Origin: Pagrus major
Lineage: Eukaryota > Chordata > Actinopteri > Spariformes > Sparidae
Length of the DNA stretch: 64,000 nt
Reading direction: 5' to 3'
Assembly: GCF_040436345.1 (NCBI RefSeq)
Contig: NC_133218.1
Span: 24,912,710-24,976,709, forward strand
Part shown: positions 49,139-60,600 of the stretch, one piece after another
How positions within the stretch are numbered: the stretch's first letter is position 1
Layout: every line of letters starts with the position of its first letter
Position numbers and translations under genes: made by a program
The notes under the pieces: generated by a model
Database searches by the model: none
Told to the model about the DNA's origin: nothing
Seen by the model: only the letters and a program-made list of their open reading frames with translations

Positions 49139-49571
49139 GGACGATAGTTAAAATACTTAAAGTATCTGATACTAAATGTACTGCATCAAAAGTACAAGTA
49201 AAAGTGAATCATAGCCTACATGTATTAACTTGTATGTATATACAGTATATATTATGGGTAGACTGATTATCAGATCTGATATTCAGTATTTTTCTTGTTA
49301 TAGGAACCTGTTTTTTTTTTATCAGATTGCTGATAAAATAAACTCATTTAAGATGTGTTACTTTGGCTCTGATATATCATATAATCTACAAAGTAACTAG
49401 TGACTAAAGTTATCAAATGAATGTGGTGCAACAAAATGTGGATGTCGAGTGGACGTATAAAGAAGCAACAAACGGAAATACTCAAGAAAAGTATAAATAC
49501 CTCAAAACTGTATCACTACAAAACTGTACTACAGTACTTGAGCAAATGTACTGAATTACATTTCATCACTG
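49139..49571 (-). mobile_element. hAT-like non-autonomous element remnant (second copy)
   Basis: On the minus strand it starts CAGTGATGAAATGTAATTCA, then GTACATTTGCTCAAGTACTG, the same tip as the element ending at 25520. AAGTAC-rich sequence reappears at its other end (about 49190). The interior is diverged. Confidence 0.5.
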
Positions 49572-51222
49572 CTGTAACTTTTGTGGAGTATCTCAACCCT
49601 TTGGCATGTTTGAGTAACTTTTCTTTTCGAGGACTCCTGAATGCATCATGAACAGAACCTGCCGTGGCCGTGACAGCCTTGCGTACGAGGGCTCGCGCAT
49701 TTGTGAGGCCACACAGATCTCGCGGAGCCAACCCTCCTTACTACTATCCGGATCAACGAGACTTTGGAAATTACGAGGCAGTGGGTGTGAACCAAATCCA
49801 TGGTTGTAACACACAAAACAAATTATTTTTTGTAATATTTCCTACGTGGGTGCAAAAACACAATTATTGTCCCTACTTTAAACCAACAAAGTGACTCAGG
49901 CGCACAGTCCCCACCCTTTTTTAAACACTCAATTTTCTAAAAGAAAACTACAGTTTGGGGACTACATACTGCAGACCTCCTTGGGCCTGTTGAAATGAAG
50001 ATCTGTCTGTGCAAGCAAAGCCATATAGGCAGCTGAAGGTAACTGTACCCAGGATAAGATATTATTTTGACAGGGCTGATCAATCCAGATGCAGTAAATA
50101 CTTAGTGCCGCTGGGTGGCAGCAGTTACTTGACCGAGCAGAAGAGGAGCATCACAGCTCTTCCAGGAAAGAAATATACAGGCTGCATGAGAATCAAACTC
50201 CGGGGACCTAAACATACACCTAACCCTAACAACCCATAACCTAAAGCACTTGATTGGTAAATAGTATCACGGGGACAGTACAGAGGAAGTGCTGCAAAGG
50301 AAACAGGTGCAACAGGGTTGTTGTTGTTCCCTTTTTTTCATTTATTTTTGGAATAGGGTAAGGCTCCTGGCTCTCAATACCACTCTCAAGGTATAGGCAT
50401 GATCTTGATAAGGATTTTTGTAAGTTATAAAGCCTCTTCAATTAAAAGACCTTAATAAAAGAAGCCTTTTTGACTGTTATGTCGGCAATTCTTAATATTT
50501 TAGCTCTCAGTGAATGCAATGATCTAATGCTGTTTAAATCTATTACTTTAAGAAAATATTCTTTCAAATTTATTTTAATTTTGGAACAGAATTTGCTTTT
50601 AAGTAGGCCAATATTTGTATACAGGCCGTCAGCATGACCTGACCAGCCTCTGGGACCTAAAGTAGGCTATATGATCTGCTGTGAGCGAAGAGAGACACAC
50701 ACAACAGTACCAAGTAGTGCTGTGGACCATAAACACATGCTATAACTTAAGACTTAGAAATGTCAAACCACAAACCTAAATATAGCCATTGTTAACTGCT
50801 CTCAGTACTGTTCATTTTAGTTTTTTTTATTGAGAGCCTATTAAGATCTAAAACACTTATTTTATCTTCACATAAAGACAACAGAGACGTTCTTAACAGT
50901 ACTGTTTCTGTTCAGAGATTACTTGTGTGAAGTGGAGAGTCGTGATATAATTCTTGTGGCCGATACAGGAAACCAAACCAGGAAATCCAGACCTCTATGA
51001 ACATGTGTGATGATTTTTTTCTTCTGCTGTCTGTCTGTAAGTGCTTCATTACCACTGTTTTCTTCATTATTCACTGTATTTACTAAAAGTCCAGATACAT
51101 TTTTTTTTTAACTTGTTCAGCATTCATTCAGCCTTTATTTTATGACAGGGTCTATAGTGGGATAGCTGTAAATCTTTTTAACGCAGGCTGCCTCTACATG
51201 ACAAAAAAAGAAGAAATATATT

Positions 51223-51330
51223 CAAGTCAAGTCAATTTTTATTCATATAAGCAAAAATCACAATCACATTGCCCCAGTGGGCTTTACAATGTGTACAGTG
51301 AACAACATCCTCTGTCCTTAGACCCTTGAG
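51223..51330 (+). repeat. Teleost dispersed repeat fragment
   Basis: The run CAAGTCAATTTTTATTCATA, CACAATCACATTGCCCCAGT and GGGCTTTACAATGTGTACAG followed by ACATCCTCTGTCCTTAGACC is familiar from many fish genomes. The family name is not certain. Confidence 0.6.
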
Positions 51331-51770
51331 TTGAGTAAGGAAAAACATTATATATTATTATATCATAATATTATGTTTGGATTTATTAGGCACAGGCCTT
51401 AACAATAAATAACTTTTAGTCAAACATAACACACCCTGGAAAGCTAATGATTAATCCCTATGGGCCTAAAGATCCGGCTCTGTTTTGTTTCTCAAAAAAA
51501 AAATCTAAAAGCAAAAGAATGAAAATAAATCTGAAAATAAAAAATATATAGACAACACTCCCTTCAGCAAATAAGTAAAAACAAATAATTAAAAAAATCA
51601 CTGCTTACACATTTTGAGGTCAATCTCTCAGCTTACCTTTAACATAGATTCATATATTCAAACATATGCACACCATATATTTGTACCACGTGTTTCTTAA
51701 TTTAGTAGCCATTGCTATATTATCATTTATTTCCTAGTTTATCCTCCATGTGACACCACCCACTATGAAA

Positions 51771-52261
51771 TAACCCTCCATAAGACACAGTTGGTAAACC
51801 CGGAAGTCATGATTTGCGGAAGTAAACAAGTCGCTGTCAGCTGCATGAAAACCTCCATCAGCAGCAGTTTGTTGCGTGTTTTCAAGCTGGTGGCCGAGAC
51901 GTTCACACAGAAATGTTTTCCTGTCCTTATTTTAAACTAAACTATCACTTAGAAGTGATTTATAGCCGGTATTTAGAGTCCCTCGACCTATGACCACAAT
52001 AGTAGAGGGATGGGTGTGTCCTTGCTTTCTTGGCAAAACACGCCGGAAGGGAGGAGGGACTGTCTGTCGGTGCATCTGTCTGTCTGTCTGACGTCGGGCT
52101 GCTCGAGACAGACGCTGGTGCCGCCGTGTGCTGGGGATGGGAGCGATCTAGCTAACTAGGAAGGACGACTATACCTTTAAGTGAAAGAAAGCGAAACACG
52201 AAACATTCAGCGATATCGCTGGGTCGCTTAGCTAGTTCACCGGGCTCACAGGGACTTCGAT
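51771..52261 (+). promoter_or_regulatory. adam10: adam10 promoter and 5' UTR (approximate)
   Basis: A consensus ETS site CCGGAAGT lies at 51800-51807, with further GGAAG cores at about 51817 and 52043-52050, and a CRE-like TGACGTCG at 52089-52096. CpG content rises here. The 5' UTR probably covers part of 51900-52261 and would then contain upstream ATGs. The exact start site is unknown. Confidence 0.55.
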
Positions 52262-52313
52262 ATGATATTAGTTAATCTGATTCTCTTGTTCTGCTGCCTA
52301 CGAGATGTTACAG
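52262..52313 (+). CDS. adam10: adam10 exon 1 (signal peptide)
   Basis: ATG with G at -3; donor CAG|GTAAGT is consensus. It encodes 17 residues, almost wholly hydrophobic. Confidence 0.9.
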
Positions 52314-55300
52314 GTAAGTTTGCCGTGGGTTTACAGGAAAAGGAAAAGTGCTCGGTGATCGTCAGTGAAGCTGCCGCTAATCGGATCAGGCAGTTGTACT
52401 CTGGCTATCTAACTCGCTAGCTAGCTGGCTAATGTTGACGGCAACTGCTGCTAATCCGTGTTTACTCGTCAGTGTGCGGAATAGTTGCCCGAATAATTTC
52501 GTTTGAGTAAAACAGGTTGAGTATTCAAACGGAGAACAGCGTGTTTTTTTTGACAGGTCCTGCCCGGTAGACTGACGTTACAGCGCTTACGTCTGTAAAC
52601 ACACACTTTGAATGGCGCGGATGAAAAAACACTAGGAAGTAACGCGAAGTGTTCAGAGGCGAGAGGATAATGTCAAAACAACAAAGTTTAGCTGCGTCTC
52701 TAAAGCAGCATGTAATCTATAGATAGCATGTTACTCATGTAGATATGTGATATGCCGCGCTGCTGCAACATTTGACAGCTATTACATCTGTCAAGCAAAT
52801 CGCCAAGCTGAGCGTTTGTAAATCTTCCACCATTGACCTGAAGTGACCCTAACTTAAACGTTTATTTGGTCCACAGCAAAAAGATCCACAATGTCAGCTA
52901 GCTTGATGTCCCTTTCCTGTCCTTCCCTGGGATAAATTACAATTTATTGTGTTGATTTCACCAAAACACCACTCAAAATTAGTCCGGGATATTGGGATAT
53001 TTTAGTGTTTAACTTGATTGTTTATTCTGTGACATATCTGAATTTTTACTCTGAGTTTTTGTGAATATTTTTGGGGAGCAAAAATAAGTCGACACATTTC
53101 ATTTGACTTTTATTTCATATCCATGCACATGCATATATGCACCCATATCCCAATACCCCTAACTAATTTTGAGTAGTGTGCAACTCATCCACCTTTCAGT
53201 AATTTTGTCAAGTGCTCACTTAAGATGTTCTCTTATCTCAGTATCATATGTTTATCTAAACAGGTCTCTGAGGACTGTTTGGATGCAGATAAAAGTGTGC
53301 TGTAATTCCAGTAAATTCAATCTTAGTTTCCATCTCAGTGAGTCATAATTAGTCAGACAAAATTTTTTACCCTGAAGATTACTGTCTCCACCTTATCGCC
53401 GACTCTTATCGTGGTATTGAGGTATTTTATACCATTTCCGGATTTACAAACAGTTATACAAACTGAAGTGATTCTGAAGATCCAGTTGCGCAAGTGCAGG
53501 GTGAGACAAAGCACAGTACAAAACCAGGACAGGAAAGCAAGCTAGAGGGTTGTTTTTTTTAATGCTCTTACTTTGTGACAGAGTCAACCATAAGCTAGCA
53601 GAATTGACATTGTAATTCCATTGATTGGTAAATATTAGCTTGATCACTTTTCACAAGAAGATTCTTCGATGTCATAGTTATGTGTTGCAAGTTGACTTTG
53701 TCTAACGGGAAAATTATGTTTTTTTTTGTTGAAAGATTGTAATTTTTTACTCATGTTTCCAAAAGCCTACATTTATGGTTTGTTCCAGATATGTTTCATG
53801 GCGCTTACTCTTTTGTCTGTTGGTCTAAAAACAAAGTGTGTGTTCAAAGCCTTCGCTGCACAAGCCGTGATTAGGGCAGAGTGCAGCAACATCCTCCTTG
53901 CATGCTGCCTGGCATATCAGCAAACACAGCAAGTTCTTATACAGTAGTGCTAATTGAAGTGTAAACTTAAAGTGAGAAAGCCCTCCGTTTTCTTAATTCT
54001 TACCTTACTTCTTAACATTTTTTTGAGCAGACAGAAACGTATCACGGCTTCAGCTGTTCACATGAACAAAGAGAGAAACTGTTTGTGTACTCTAAGGGAG
54101 AGGAAAGGGGGGGACAAAAGACGTCCTCATCTGAACCTACTACAAACACCTGGCAATTTGTTTCTTTCCACTAAACCACATAATATGTGTGGTTGTGAAT
54201 GTTTTAGTGTGAGCGATCAAACATTTCTGTGGAATTCAGTGTTTCAGGTAAACAAGGTTATCTTAATTTTGACACAGCTTTTGTGACTGGTCTGCTCACA
54301 CTGATGGTATGTTTATGTAATATAGCAGTTTCGTTATAGACGATCTCGTTCAGACCTGATGCTTGCTGGTTACAACCAACCCTCTTGCTGTTATTTTTCC
54401 AGTACTGTATGATACATAATGATGCAGAGAGACATTCTGAGTTGCTCTGAGCTGTGGGTTGTCTGATGTGTCATGTTAGCCAGCCTGCCATCACCCAGCA
54501 TGCATGGTAATGTGAGGCTCAGATCGGTTGTGATCCATGCTGTTTCCACCTCCTCTGTTCCTGTCAGCAGTTTCCTCTCTGTCAAGACTTGCACTTCACT
54601 GGGGCACCTGAGGCTGAACCAGATTGCACTGAAATCATGATGACGTAGCTTTTACAGTAAAACTGACTGCCAGTTATTGTTGCTGTCTATACATTTCAGT
54701 GAGGTCATCCATTTAAGCTCAAATACAGTAGGATATTGTTACCTTACCGTCAGGTCATGAATCAGTAAGTTTTTCTCAGCATTAGGAAGTACCTAAGAAA
54801 GAGGGTTTAGTGTAATAGAGGTTGATGAGTAATTTAACAACATATTAAAACAATCAAAGATCCAATTTGTAAGAGTTGATTTTTGAGTATTCCCCAACTC
54901 GTCAAGTTGAGGAATAGAGAGATAAAATAAGAGACACATATAAGAGACAATATACTTTAAAAAATGAAGGCGTGTTGAAATAAATAAAAAAATGTCTAAT
55001 ATATATCATGAGTGAGTTTTGAGTTGATATGTTGCATGATGAATTGACAATGAAAGTGATCGTTAGTTGCAGCTTTGTGGAAAAATGTTTTGAGCATGAG
55101 GCTTTTATATGTAATGTGGGATATTCTAAGATACATTTTATTGAGTCATGATGACAATTTAGTTGTTTGAACTGGTCCTGAGCTTGATATATTTAAGAGG
55201 CATTCATAACCCTGATAATGGTAGATGCGGTCAAATTGTAATGACCTAAAAAATTATGAATTTAAGATGGCTTGTGGCCATTTAAGATTTAGGGGCTGCA

Positions 55301-57571
55301 GTGAAGTCTCTTCAAATGAACACTGTTTTAGTCTGGTAGGAATGTTGTAACACCAGTTGAGCCCAGTGGTTGACAGACAACCTTTCCCCCCCCAGGCATT
55401 TTAAGCGGTATTGTTATTGACACAACTATTGCAAAGATAACTGGATCATTTCCATTTTCCTTAGTCACAAATAACAACAACACAGGACAAAATGGGAGTT
55501 TATTCCATCATTTAGTCTATTGTAGAAATAAGAAATAAGTGGCCGGTTCACCTTCCTTTTCCCGGAGGACTTTGTGTCCAGCGGCATGGCAAGTTTATAA
55601 GGAACCAATGTAAATGCAGATGTTTTCATTATTCTATATCCATTACACTGTGCAATCAATATTTACGTCATAATGATACGTTGAAGAAGAAAACTTGTTG
55701 CAGGTTTAAAGAGTTTGACTCAACAAATCTGTTAAATTTCTTAACAATTCTCTTGATGGCTTACATTTTGTTCTTATCCAGTGTTGGCCTCTGTATTAAA
55801 AGACATGACGGTTAACTTTGGAGTTACAGTGTTTTATCAATGATCATTTTATCCTCCGCTTTACCAGTGTCTAACTTTCACTTCAGCATGTAAACAACAT
55901 CACACATGTTTGTTTGTTTTTTTTTGACAGTGTAGGGCATATTCATATATCTGAAACCAGGATTAGGATGTTTACATACTCCAGTTGCCCTGACAACAAC
56001 CAAGGATGCTAGTGTCCATGTAAAGGCACTCTATTAGAAAACAGCACATTATACTGTAGTTGCTACATTCTTTTATTTATTATATTTTTGCTCCTTTTTT
56101 AATGTTTTGATGTGAGCTGAAATGTTAAAACAGTCTAGAAATAGTGAATGCTAAGTTATTCTGCAAGCCACAGTCTGTTGACAAATCAGCCTTGTGCTGT
56201 CACATTATTACATATTAATGGAGCTGTCACATCCTACTGAGAAAGCAGATCTGGGCAATCTGAGCTGGCAGTGTTTGTTTTTGTACAAAATCAACATATT
56301 CTCTGATTAATTACAGCCTCGCTCTCTCACCCCAAAGTTGTCTTGTTCATTTTCCGTCTGGTTGTTAGTTCAGTGTAGTTTGCTGTCATTAGTTTTATTT
56401 GTGAAGAAGGGCTAAAGTAGCTGATTGTCGGAATATTTTCTTGCTGCATTCATGGACAAGTTACTACTAGCCTGGTACAGCCTCTCCCAGTCTGGGGAGT
56501 TGTGACTCCCACCACAGCAAAACAGTGCAGGGTAAAAAACACAGGCAAGGTGGTGCTTATCCCTTTTGGCAAGTGGGAGTCTTGATATTGTGTATTTTGT
56601 ACATTCTTTCTCTACAGAAGCTTAGAGCTCACTGTCTGTCTCACCTTTTTAAATGTACCCCTCGCTATTGAACTTTGATCCAAAGGCTGCTTTTGTAGCT
56701 CACAGCAGAGCATTTCCTATTATGACCCAAAACTTCAGACAGATACTTATTTAAGGGAATTCTGTGTTGCCTTAGGAATGTAGATTAGCATTTAAACAGC
56801 CTGCAACCAATTCAGCCACTGTTCTCGCACAATGACATACAGTAGTACTGAAACAGAACCGCAGTCACCTGATGTGCATCATGTGCTCCTCACTTGTGCT
56901 TTAAACTGACTTTCTTTGTCTTTGTGAAAAGAACAAAGAAATGGTCAGTCTAAAAGCCGGCTGGATTACCTCTGTGGTCACATCAATAAGCTGAGTAAGC
57001 CTGTTAAGCACATATAGTGAGTGACAGCTTGTACGATAGCTGGACACTGTTACAGAGATTCATCCCTGTTTTTCCAACCAGGCTACATAGGCCTTTAGTT
57101 GATCAGACAATAGTCTTTAAAGTGAAACATGTTAGCTTTTTTCAGACACCTTGTTGTAAATAAGATTCATCAAAATGAATGAGTGAATACAAATATGAAT
57201 TGATTATTTCATTTTTTTTTCTATCAATGGAGTGCTGGCATTTTCTTGAACACATTAGGCTCTAGTATCTTTCTGTTGTGTCAGTCAAATTGTACATGAG
57301 ATAGATAAATACTCACACTAATAACTGAACCAGAAATCGTAGTAAAATGTCAAAGCTAAATGTGTGCCTTGCGCAAATGTTTGTTGACAAATACTGATGA
57401 GCTGTTGAACTCTCTTCCAGGTCAGTTTCGGAAACCCTTGAGCAAATATATTCGCCATTATGAAGGTTTATCATATGACACAGAAGCCCTGCACAGCAGT
57501 CACCAGAGAGCCAAGAGGGCACTCTCTCCTCAAGACAGGACTGTGCAGCTGGACTTCCAAGCACACGGAAG
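52262..57571 (+). CDS. adam10: adam10 metalloprotease, 5' partial (2 coding exons in window)
   Basis: Exon 1 (52262-52313) and exon 2 (57421-57571) give residues 1-67 plus two bases. ADAM10 is the type I membrane zinc protease (alpha-secretase) that sheds Notch, APP and cadherin ectodomains. Exon 1 encodes a hydrophobic signal peptide [17 protein letters not shown]. Exon 2 gives [20 protein letters not shown] and [20 protein letters not shown], matching human [20 protein letters not shown] and [20 protein letters not shown]. The phase is continuous (ACA G|GT). The remaining prodomain, furin site, HExxH catalytic domain, disintegrin and transmembrane parts lie beyond the window. It is head-to-head with mindy2, as in human. 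Which of the two teleost copies (adam10a/b) this is cannot be decided here. Confidence 0.95.
52314..57420 (+). other. adam10: adam10 intron 1
   Basis: 5.1 kb, AT-rich. A short piece at about 54858-54885 resembles the end of a common teleost repeat. No exon or RNA gene was recognised. Confidence 0.8.
57421..57571 (+). CDS. adam10: adam10 exon 2 (start of prodomain)
   Basis: Acceptor CTCTCTTCCAG, donor GTCAGT. The exon ends in phase 2 after HG. Confidence 0.95.
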
Positions 57572-57589
57572 GTCAGTTTTAGGTCAACA

Positions 57590-57591
<2 letters not shown>

Positions 57592-57670
<79 letters not shown>
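57592..57670 (+). repeat. (CA)n microsatellite, about 39 units
   Basis: An unbroken CA run starting 21 bases after the last base of adam10 exon 2. Confidence 0.97.
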
Positions 57671-57675
<5 letters not shown>

Positions 57676-60600
57676 GTCCTCCTCACTTTTTCACAACTCT
57701 CTTTCTATCTCCTGACTTTACCTCATACTATGCTGCTCAAATTTTACATTCGTCTTACCCTGTGCACTACAGCTGGAAACTAAACATACTGTAAGACTTG
57801 TATTGTATGATAAATCTCCAAATAAATTCATCATTTTTAAAAATTTTTATTGAAGAATATTTTGAACAATATTAAGTACCTGTATTCATGTCTTTTCTTC
57901 ATGACCTCTATCTCATCATGGTCAACCTTTACCTATGCTGTGCTGGGCTTGTTGTGCTTAGTCATTAGTGTCATCACCACAAGATTATATTTTCATATGC
58001 AATGATTAGCAGGCAATGCATTTGAATGTGAAATGGATTTGAAAATGGTCACCCAGTTCCCCCTAGTGCTGTGAGATTAATTTATGACTAGGTTATACTA
58101 TTTCTGTATTGAACCATCTGGTCGTGAAAATAACTGTAGCCAAAGACAAAATAAATGTGACCACAATCTGGGCTTAAAAGTCCATGTGTGGAAAAGAATT
58201 TGGTATTTTCTTTGCATTGGACAAGAAATATGTGAAAATTAAATTAACCCTTGAAATTTGAGGGATTGATCTTAATTGAGTGGGTTTTATACCTGGTATA
58301 AAAGACACCTGCCACTATGGTGCAGGCTTCTCTGGGAGCTGCAGTGACAATATTGTGGCTATGTAAAACTCTGAAAAGACCAGACTAACCACATTATTGC
58401 AAGCTGTAATGAAATCCTTCCCCCTTTTACCCCTGATAGTAGAGTCCCCTTGTATTCCTTCCACCTCTTTCTGATTCTGCTTTAAATGGGTTGTAATTGG
58501 AGATGAGCCCTTGTCAAGGCCAAGTTGTCTGAGTACAGTGGTGCCATACTTGTTTTGAAAACAGCATTTCAGACGGTAACACTGTTAAAATGTTCTCTGA
58601 TTTGTATCAGCTGAGTTCGTGTCACTTGGTATAAAGTCACAGCAGACTGCAGCAGAATGTGTGTGAGTGAAACTTGCAAATAAATGGTGCCAAAAGTGGA
58701 ACAAGAAAATAAATGCAATGAATTCCAATTACATTAAATGCTGTTGGTGTGTAAACTTGATATGTCTTCATACCCAAATCATGTCCAACATTTTTAACTC
58801 ACCTTTATGAGTCAAAGACAGTAGATGCAACAATGATGCAGTGGCAATGTTTCAAAATGTTACGACAGTCTTTCTGAGTGTAATGATAGGCTTCAGCTCA
58901 TACTACAGTCATTACTAGACCCCAGTTTAGCCTCAGCACATTACATAGAAAATGTGGACTAGCTGGCTTGCCTTGACTCACTAACAATAGAAGTTTGTTT
59001 TCTTTTGCCTTTAATTTGTACATAAATATCACCCCTCAGTATCCACATGCAGTAAATTGTATTTTAAAATACTGTTTTTATGATTGTGCAGTTCTGTGGA
59101 TTTTCCTGTAAATAGGAAATGTTTGTTCCATTTGCCCCTTTCTGTCTCACTCTCATTTATATAGGCTTTTCTCTTTTATCATGTTTTGCCACGTTGAAGA
59201 ACATAACAATGATTTACCTCAGACGCACTGTTTTTCCTGCAAGGTCCCCCTGCGTTCCTCTTCACCAGGCCTGTTTGTTGTAGGTTATCAAGGCCCTGTC
59301 AAACAGATCCCTTTCCTGTGTTTATGTGCTCTTTCCTGTCCATGCTAGCCTAGGACGCACTGCCTGAATTGGTGAGGCAATCACAGCGTCATGCAGCATA
59401 ATCATTTTCAATGTCTGAGCACTCTGTGGTGTCTAAAGAGGATATAAACAATATAAACATTATTTTGTAGAGGAAATTGTATTGGGGATGGTTTGCAGTT
59501 TGATGAAGAATCTTGTCCAAATGGACCGGCAGTGTATCTACTGTAAACAAACTCCCATGGATGGCTAGTAGCAAAGGAAAAATTAGCAGCACTGCACAAA
59601 CATGGCATGTTGTGGAGCAGGCCAGACATTTTCAATAGAAAGTACACAGTGAGAGATTTATGAACAGTTAAGACAATTTCTATGAGGAAAGAATAATGAG
59701 GAAGTGTTGAAATATTGATAGTTACATAGTTAAATCCCTCTGGATGTATTGTTACATGACGGTTACATTTGTGGTATGAGGACAAATTATGTTAAATTTT
59801 CATCACTGTATGTTGACCCAGTAGAGAAAGAAAGAAGTTTAGCTTCATATTATTGGCACTTGGCACAGAGTTGTGGAGACAGCATTATATACCTGTGTAC
59901 AAGCTGTAACAATATCATATTAAGTATCACTTTTATGATGTTGACAGTGTTTAGCTATTTTGTTTTTGTAATGTATAAGAGATATTTTATGATCTTTAGG
60001 CTGTTGTCTGATGTATTGACATCATATTGTACATAAGCATTTGTGTGAATAGTGATAAAGTTAGCTTTAAGATGGACAGAATCAAGCCAGTGGTCACAAA
60101 TCTTATTCTTTACATCCTTGGTGATTTTTATTAGGTTTACAAGTGTGGGCAGTCACACAAACACAGAGACACACTCTCCCTTCTGTGAAACCCCAATGTA
60201 GGGCTGTGTTGTACTGTTGGTGGTTTGTTGTAACAAGAGAAAAGCTTTCTTGTGAATGCCCACTCACATGAGTATTTGTGGCTGGATCAGGTGATGGAAC
60301 AAGGCAGGGCAGACTGTTGTCTCTGTGCAGAGCTTCTTTACAAAGTGAGGTGCCACAAAAGTAGTCAAACACTGTCTATTCACCAGCCTCAGCTTCCTGT
60401 TTTTGAGAAGTAATCATCACCCACATATGGATCACTATTAATGTTTTTTTTTCCACTTGCCTGGTGGGGCAAGTGGGACAGAAATCTTCTTGCCTGAAGT
60501 CTATTTTTACTTGCACCTGTAAAAGATGTTTTATTTATTAGCCGTTATCAAATAACAGCAAAGACTGGGGTCAAATGTCATGTTTAATCTTATCCGCCTT

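Larger units (their letters stand above)
48681..51770. other. mindy2/adam10 divergent intergenic interval
   Basis: AT-rich sequence with repeat fragments: a TTTATTTGTATAACAGCTTTAC-like piece (about 48904-48935), an hAT-like remnant (about 49139-49571) and a teleost dispersed repeat piece (51223-51330). No gene is supported. Confidence 0.7.

Noticed and set aside
50150-50215. tRNA-like B-box (AGTTTGATTCTC on the minus strand)
   Set aside because: No matching A-box, acceptor stem or cloverleaf could be assembled; at best a SINE trace.
57313-57794. Opposite-strand frames rich in Cys-Val or His-Thr
   Set aside because: They are translations of the CA repeat; only 57421-57571 is a real exon.
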